DNA of 64,000 nucleotides. It comes from Brachypodium distachyon. Its lineage: Eukaryota > Streptophyta > Magnoliopsida > Poales > Poaceae. The stretch is taken from the NCBI RefSeq assembly GCF_000005505.3, contig NC_016134.3:27975584-28039583 (forward strand), read 5' to 3'. Made by a program: the position numbers and the translations under genes. How positions within the stretch are numbered: the first letter of the stretch is position 1; each line of letters opens with the position of its first letter. The notes below the pieces were generated by a model. It saw only the letters and a list, made by a program, of their open reading frames with translations, did no database searches and was not told the origin of the DNA. Positions 58,043-64,000 of the stretch are shown here, one piece after another.

Positions 58043-61000
58043 TTAAGATGAATCTCGTCCTCGAGATTCCGTGTGGCTAGCAAAGAGGTGTGGGTGGTCT
58101 TCTCGAAGATCATCTTCGCGCTCCCAAGTGGCTTCTTCTTCAGTGTCATGGTCCCATTGAACTTTGCAAAACTTGATGGTCTTGGATCGGGTTTGTCTCT
58201 CAGCTGTATCCAAGATCCTGATCGGTTTCTCCTCATAGGTGAGGTCACTCTGCAATGGCACTTCCTCAAGGGGTATTGTATCCCTTAGTGGTGTGTCAGC
58301 CATCTCGGGGTGACACTTCTTCAGGTTAGATACATGGAAGACATTGTGGACATTGGATAGTGCTTCCAGTAAATCCAACTTGTAGGCTACCTCTCCTTGT
58401 CGCGACAAGATCTTGAAAGGTCCAATGAAACGGGGTGTTAACTTTCCTTTTATCCCAAATCTCTTTACCCCGCGTATCGGTGAAACTTTGAGATATGCTC
58501 TATGTTTAGTCTCGTAGGTAACCTCCCTACGTTTGGAGTCTGCATAGCTCTTCTGCCTTGACTGAGCTACTTTCAGCCGGTCTCAGATGAGTCTAACCTT
58601 TTCTTCGGCATCCTTTATCAAGTCGGGGCCGAATAGGCTACGGTCTCCTACACCATCCCATAACAATGGTGTTCTGCACTTCCTTCCATACAAAGCTTCA
58701 AACGGTGACATTCCTACGCTGGCTTGGAAGTTGTTGTTGTATGAAAACTCTGCATACGGCAGATTGTCATCCCAACTGGATCCATAATCTAGAGCGCAGG
58801 CTCTCAACATATCTTCAAGGATCTGATTAACTCTTTCAATGTATCCATCCATCTGCGGATGAAAAGCTGTGCTGAACTCTAGTCTCGTTCCTAGAGATTC
58901 ATGTAGTTGTCCCCAAAATCTTGAGGTAAATTGGGTACCTCTGTCTGAAACTATTTCCTTGGGTACTCCATGCAAACACACTATTCTGGAAATGTAGCGT
59001 TTCGCTAACTGTGCGCTGGTGTAGGTGGTCTTTACCGGTATGAAGTGGGCAACCTTGGTCAGACGGTCAACCACTACCCAAATGGAATCATATCCTGATC
59101 TGGTCCTTGGTAAACCGGTGATAAAATCCATGCCAACTTTATCCCATTTCCAATCCGGTATAGGCAGCGGTCTTAGCAATCCTGCTGGCTTCTGGTGTTC
59201 TGCCTTAACCCTGCTGCACACATCGCACAAGGCAATGAACTCAGCGATGTCACGCTTCAATCCGGACCACCAAAATGTTTCCTTGAGGTCCATGTACATC
59301 TTTGTGTTTCCAGGGTGGATTGAGTACGGAGAGTCGTGGGCTTCTTGCAGAATCAACTTTCTGAATTCTGAATCCTGCGGTACGCAAATGCGTTTTCCGA
59401 ACCATCTAGTTCCCTGGTCGTCTTCTCGAAAATCTTTGGCCTTTCCAATAATCATATTTTCTTTTATTTTCTTAATTTCCGAATCATCCTTTTGTGCTTC
59501 ACTAATCTTATCTAGCAGTGTGCGTTGCACTTCCAAAGCGGCTAAGTAACCTTCAGGTACTATTTCCAGTCTGAGGTCTTTGAACTGTTCGCACAACTCT
59601 GGTGGTAATTCTCCAGCTATTAGTCCATTTATATAGCCCTTGCGGCTCAATGCATCGGCTACTACATTAGCCTTGCCTGGATGATATTGTAAATTTAGGT
59701 TATAATCTTTTATCAACTCTAACCATCTTCTCTGCCTCAAATTCAGCTCCTTTTGGGTGAAAATGTACTTCAGACTCTTGTGATCCGTAAACAGTTCACA
59801 GTGTTTACCCATCAGATAGTGTCTCCAAGTCTTCAAGGCGTGCACTACTGATGCTAATTCCAGATCATTAGTGGGGTAATTGCCTTCGTGGCTCTTCAGC
59901 TGCCGCGAAGCGTACGCTACAACTCTTCCATTCTGCATTAAGACTCCTCCCAATTTTTGACATGAGGCGTCACAGTATACTTGAAAATCCTCTTACAGGT
60001 CAGGCAAAACAAGGATGGGTGCAGACACTAGTCTTTTCTTCAATTCCTGGAAGCTCTCTTCACATAACTCGTTCTAGGCAAACTTCTTTTCCTTCTTCAA
60101 GAGCTCAGTCATGGGTTTCGCTATTTTAGAGAAATTCTCAATGAACCTCCGGTAGTAACCAGCAAGTCCAAGGAAACTGCGGACTTCTCCGACGTTCTTC
60201 GGTGCCTCCCATTTTGTAACTGCTGCAACCTTAGCTGGGTCAACAGCTACTCCGGCTCCTGACACTATGTGTCCAAGAAAGCTGACTTCTGATAACCAAA
60301 ATTCACACTTGCTGAATTTGGCGTACGGCTGGTGCGCTCTCAACTTCTCCAAAATCATGCGCAGATGCTACTCATGCTCTTCCTTGCTTTTGGAATAGAT
60401 CAATATGTCATCAATGAATACTACGACAAACTTGTCCAAGAATTCCATGAACACCTTGTTCATCATGTTCATAAAGTATGCAGGTGCATTGGTCAAACCA
60501 AAAGGCATCACGGTGTACTCATACAGTTCATACCTAGTGGTGAAAACTGTTTTGGGAATGTCCAACTCTCGGATTTTTAGTTGAAAGTATCCTGATCGCA
60601 GATCGATCTTTGAGAACACACAGGCTCCCTTCAGTTGATCGAATAGATCATTGATTATGGGCAAGGGGTACTTATTCTTTATCGTCACCTCATTTAGTAA
60701 ACGATAGTCAATGCACATCCGTTGGCTCTTGTCCTTCTTTTCCACAAACAGGACAGGTGCTCCCCATGGTGATGAACTGGGGCGGATGAACCCTTTCGCT
60801 AACTATTCAGCTAGCTGCTTCTTTAATTCTTTCAACTCGTCCACAGCCATCTTATATGGTCTCTTGGCTATGGGTCCACTTCCTGGCATTAACTCAATAA
60901 GAAACTCCACATCACGGTCCGGTGGCATGCCTGATAATTCCTCTGGAAATACGTCTGGGTATTTCTTCACTATTGGTACTTCGTCCATGCTAACCCCCTT

Positions 61001-62557
61001 AAGAGCATTAACCTTGGGTTTCTTAAACTCGTGGGTTGACTTGTACCGGATGCGTCTCTTGTCTGGGGTAGTGAGTGTGACAGTCCTCTGGGCACAGTCT
61101 ACTAATCCTTCATACCGTGTTAGCCAGTCCATTCCCAGGATTAGGTCCAGTCCTCGGGAATCTATAACTATGAGATCAGAGGGAAAATCGTGTCTCCTAA
61201 TACTTAGGGGTAATTTGTGGCAGTGTCGGGTTGCTAGTATTGTTCCACCCGGTGAGTTTACTTTCATAGGTCTACCCATGGTCTCAAAGCCTAATTTTCC
61301 TCTTTCTACCAATACTCTTGAAATGAATGAATGTGATGCACCAATGTCGAATAGAACTAGTACTTCAAAGGCATTAATGTGGAAGGTGCCGAGTATGATA
61401 CTTGGTTCCTCGGTGATCTCTTCCACGTCCACGTGATTCACGTGGCCCTTCTGGAATGGGTTGGGCTTGTTCCCAGTGCCATCCTGGTTCTCCGGGCAGT
61501 TGTTGGCATAGTGTCCCATCTTGTGACACTTGTAGCACTCTACCTTGCTCATGTCCTTGTTGGCATTGTGATTCTGACCATTGCCGTTATTCCTGCCATT
61601 TCCATTGCCATTGATGGGCCTTGGGCGAGCAAACTGATGCTGCTGCTGGTGCTGCTGATGGTGCCGGTTCACATTGCCACCCTGGTGGTGGTGTCCTTGG
61701 CTTCCTTGGCGGTGGTGGTGACCATTACCTCCACTGCGGTGGCTGTTCTGGTTCCCGTTCCTGCTCAAGGAGGAACTGCCACTTCCATCATAGGAGGTGC
61801 GCTGCTTCTGGTGCGGGCCAGTGTGAGAGCTACCTTAGTGAAGTCTCTTCTTGCGGCTCTCCATCTGAGTGAGCTTACTTTCCAAAATGATGGCCTTGTC
61901 AATCAAGGACTGGTAAGTGGGGGTGTAAGCAACAACAAGTTGAACCGACAGCTCGTCGTTCAAACCATCCAAGAACTTCTCTCTGCGCTTGGCATCGGTG
62001 TTCACGTCGTCCGGCGCGTAGCGGGACAGCTGGTTGAATACTTCTATATACTCCGATACAGAGCGGCTTCCCTGTCGCAGTCTGTGGAATTCTTTCTTCT
62101 TCAGGCTGAGCACTCCCGCAGAGATGTGGGCGGTGCGGAAGGCTTCCTGGAACATGTCCCAGGTGACATCCTCGATGGGGGTGGTGATCTGAAAGTTCTC
62201 CCACCAAGATGTTGCGGGTCCTTCTAGCAAATGAGCTGCAAACCGCACTTTCTCTTCCTCAGTGCAGTTGATGGTGACCAAATTCTTGTTGACTGAACGA
62301 AGCCAATCGTCAGCCATAATGGGCTCGGTGGAGCTAGAAAAGGTAGGCGGGCGCAATCGCAGAAATCTGGTCAGCATATCCACTTGAGGTGGGTGGTGCT
62401 ACTGGTTGTTGTTGTTGTTGTTGGCCAACTGCTGGGTGATCATCTGGAAGAATTGGGTCTGGACGGCCAATAACTGCTGCATGGTGGCAGCGTTTCCGTC
62501 AGCTTCGGCATTGTTAGCCTCAGCGTTGTTGGCGGGGTTCTGGCGTCTCGGAGGCAT
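58043..62557 (-). pseudogene. gypsy gag-pol, one frame with seven in-frame stops
   Basis: Start ATG 62557 (MPPRRQNPANN). Gag helices (VRFAAHLLEGPATSWWENFQ), CCHC knuckle CYKCHKMGHYANNC near 61530, protease LFDIGASHSF near 61350 (Ile where Ser/Thr is usual), RT ([16 protein letters not shown], catalytic IDD in [10 protein letters not shown] near 60400), RNase H ([25 protein letters not shown]), integrase zinc finger and D-D-E ([24 protein letters not shown]), and chromodomain (KVQWDHDTEEEATWE) near 58150. Stops at 62399, 61835, 60803, 60368, 60074, 59993 and 58583 all lie in the same frame. No frameshift was found. Confidence 0.9.
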
Positions 62558-62843
62558 CTGTTTAGGGTGGCATAGATGAGGAAACAGATAGAATAGAGCT
62601 AAGGATAACTAAACCCCCAAACAAGATATAACTCAAGCATATCTCAATCATACACTCAATCAACCATAAAGGGTTTTGAAAATCATAGCAAAACACACTT
62701 GTTCATGATGGGACATTACCCATAAGGAAAAAAAGTACGAGGAAAAAAAACAATCGACCTACATTGCCATACACATAGATTGTATGGTCAAAGTCTAACT
62801 CGCAATACTGATAACGAGAAGAAAAGAAAAAGTCTGGCAGGCA

Positions 62844-63713
62844 TCAACAAAAATAGGGGAGTGTGGCTGTCGGTGCGGTCCCGTGCGCTTTCCTCTTGGA
62901 GCGGGTGTTGGTGGCAGGGGTGTCCATCTCGTGGACCTCCTGGGGCTCCTCCTCCTCAGTCGGCTCCTCCTCCTGAGGCTCCATCTCCTAATCCTGTGGT
63001 GGAGGTGGGAACTGGACAGGCGCCGGTGCTGCAGCTGGTGCGGCTGCGATGAACGCCTGGAACTGCTCGCAGTAGTAGCGAGCCTGGTCCCTCTCATACT
63101 GCAGCTGCTCGATGGCGTCTCCCATGTTGAGGACAGTGTTCTCCAACACGGCCTTGTCCTCCAGCCACTGGGTCTTCTCTCGCATCAAATTACCAACCTG
63201 CTCCTCGGCTAGGTCGGCCCTGGTCATCTCGTGCTTGAGGTAAGACTCGAAGTCCACGGTGTTTATCTCCATGTTCTCGAAGTGGGTCGTCACTGGGGTT
63301 GCATCCTCGTCGTTGGTAGTAACCACTGCCGAGCATGCATGGTTCCGCCTTCCAAAGAGGAGGAAGGGGGAGTCCTCGGGGAACTCGTGCCGATAGTTCC
63401 GGCACACTTGTGCGAAAGCGCACTGCATGGCGAACTGAAGGCCCTGCTCGAAAGTAGGGTAGCGGCTGATGAAGGTGATATCCGGCGTAGCTGGCGCAAT
63501 CTCACGCCCGCGGATCTTTGCCTCGATCTCCCGTCGTGGCTGCCATCCCTCGGGTGCGGCGGTCTCGACTCGGCCTCTGAACCTGGATGGTGGCAGGTCG
63601 AGGAAAGCACACAGTGCCGCCAAAGGGGCACTGAACAACTGGTCGTCGTCCGTGGAGGGGCAGTAGATGCGGGTGAACGACGGTACGTTACCGAACGGTG
63701 TTGGGCTTCCCAT
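62844..63713 (-). CDS. Extra ORF (orf0-like) upstream of gypsy gag
   Basis: Start ATG 63713 (MGSPTPFGNVPSF). 241 residues to a TAG at 62988-62990, then the same frame continues through an acidic Glu/Pro-rich tail and a basic TRSKRKAHG end to a TGA at 62844-62846. The TAG is probably a decayed Gln codon. There are no gag or pol domain motifs; a predicted coiled coil lies around residues 155-215 (LEEQVGNL to QLQYERDQ by sense of sequence). It lies on the same strand, about 290 bp before gag. Position and size recall the orf0 described for rice gypsy elements such as RIRE3/RIRE8 (from memory). Function unknown. Confidence 0.75.
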
Positions 63714-64000
63714 CTATAGGAAAATAACGAAGGAGATAAGGGAGTATCAGTGACATGATCAAATGGTCGAATGTAAGTAAAAATAAAATAAAAGTGGTAG
63801 AGTGGGAATCAAGTGATAAACATTAATATCAAAGGTGGAAATGTAAATAGAAAATTGGATGCATACTAACATATGAACAACATGGCAACATGATTATAGT
63901 GGTGTATGGTGTAAAAAATCAAATATGCATCTGTGGTATAATATAATAAACATGCATATATGGTAATAAACATAGTATTCGGTGTATATGTGGAATAAAA

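Larger units (their letters stand above)
54789..64000 (-). mobile_element. Chromodomain Ty3/gypsy retrotransposon (Tekay/Del-like), runs off the window
   Basis: 3' LTR 54789-58030. Upstream of it on the minus strand is a purine tract (AAGGGGGTTAGGTC), gag-pol 62557-58043 and an extra ORF at 63713. The 5' LTR and primer site lie beyond 64000. The probable left target-site copy ATCTC is at 54784-54788, but its partner is out of view. Order PR-RT-RNaseH-IN and a C-terminal chromodomain identify a chromovirus. Gag-pol stays in one reading frame throughout and is closed only by in-frame stops. Confidence 0.9.

Noticed and set aside
61379..62227. 282-codon plus-strand frame opposite gypsy gag
   Set aside because: It is the antisense shadow of gag, whose minus-strand frame carries the zinc knuckle and gag helices.

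Overview
This is a plant nuclear window, almost certainly from a grass. Genes have plant introns, several short elements have Stowaway-type ends (variants of CTCCCTCCGT), there is an Au-SINE-like tRNA-derived element, and the LTR elements are of the copia (including SIRE/Maximus-like), chromodomain gypsy and CACTA kinds that dominate grass genomes. A pooid grass (Triticeae, oat or Brachypodium relatives) is the best guess, but species cannot be fixed from sequence reading alone.

Layout. (1) 1-493, minus: the 5' part of a thioredoxin-like Clot gene with a WCPDC active site rebuilt across an intron. (2) 2.0-42 kb, plus: a tandem cluster of three copies of one gene family, a membrane protein with an armadillo/HEAT-like helical body, tentatively the grass BLE2-like family. 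Copy A (2296-6863) is a pseudogene with frameshifts and a 601-bp hAT insertion in an exon. Copy B (10040-12349) is a pseudogene that lost most of exon 2. Copy C (27688-41076) reads as an intact 998-residue protein in three exons, with a 10.3-kb first intron filled by transposons. A GC-rich block that looks like the first exon of an opposite-strand transcript recurs downstream of every copy. (3) 18.3-25.1 kb, minus: a complete copia element (532-bp LTRs, 5-bp target duplication) between copies B and C. Two small non-autonomous LTR elements of one family lie at 25.7-27.1 kb (+) and 35.5-36.9 kb (-). (4) Inside intron 1 of copy C: a decayed LINE, LTR-like debris, a truncated copia, one of the small LTR elements and MITEs. 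(5) 42.7-64 kb: pure transposon territory with nested insertion: CACTA ends and a broken CACTA transposase, interrupted by an LTR-like stretch, interrupted by a SIRE-type copia, interrupted by a large chromodomain gypsy element that runs off the window.

How it fits together. The only probable working genes are Clot (partial here) and copy C. The rest is a record of tandem duplication followed by decay. The gypsy gag-pol has kept a single reading frame and appears to have died only by C-to-T type nonsense changes, as expected for a methylated, silenced element. Coordinates of splice sites, target duplications and LTR ends were read directly; family names rest on remembered motifs and no database search was possible.
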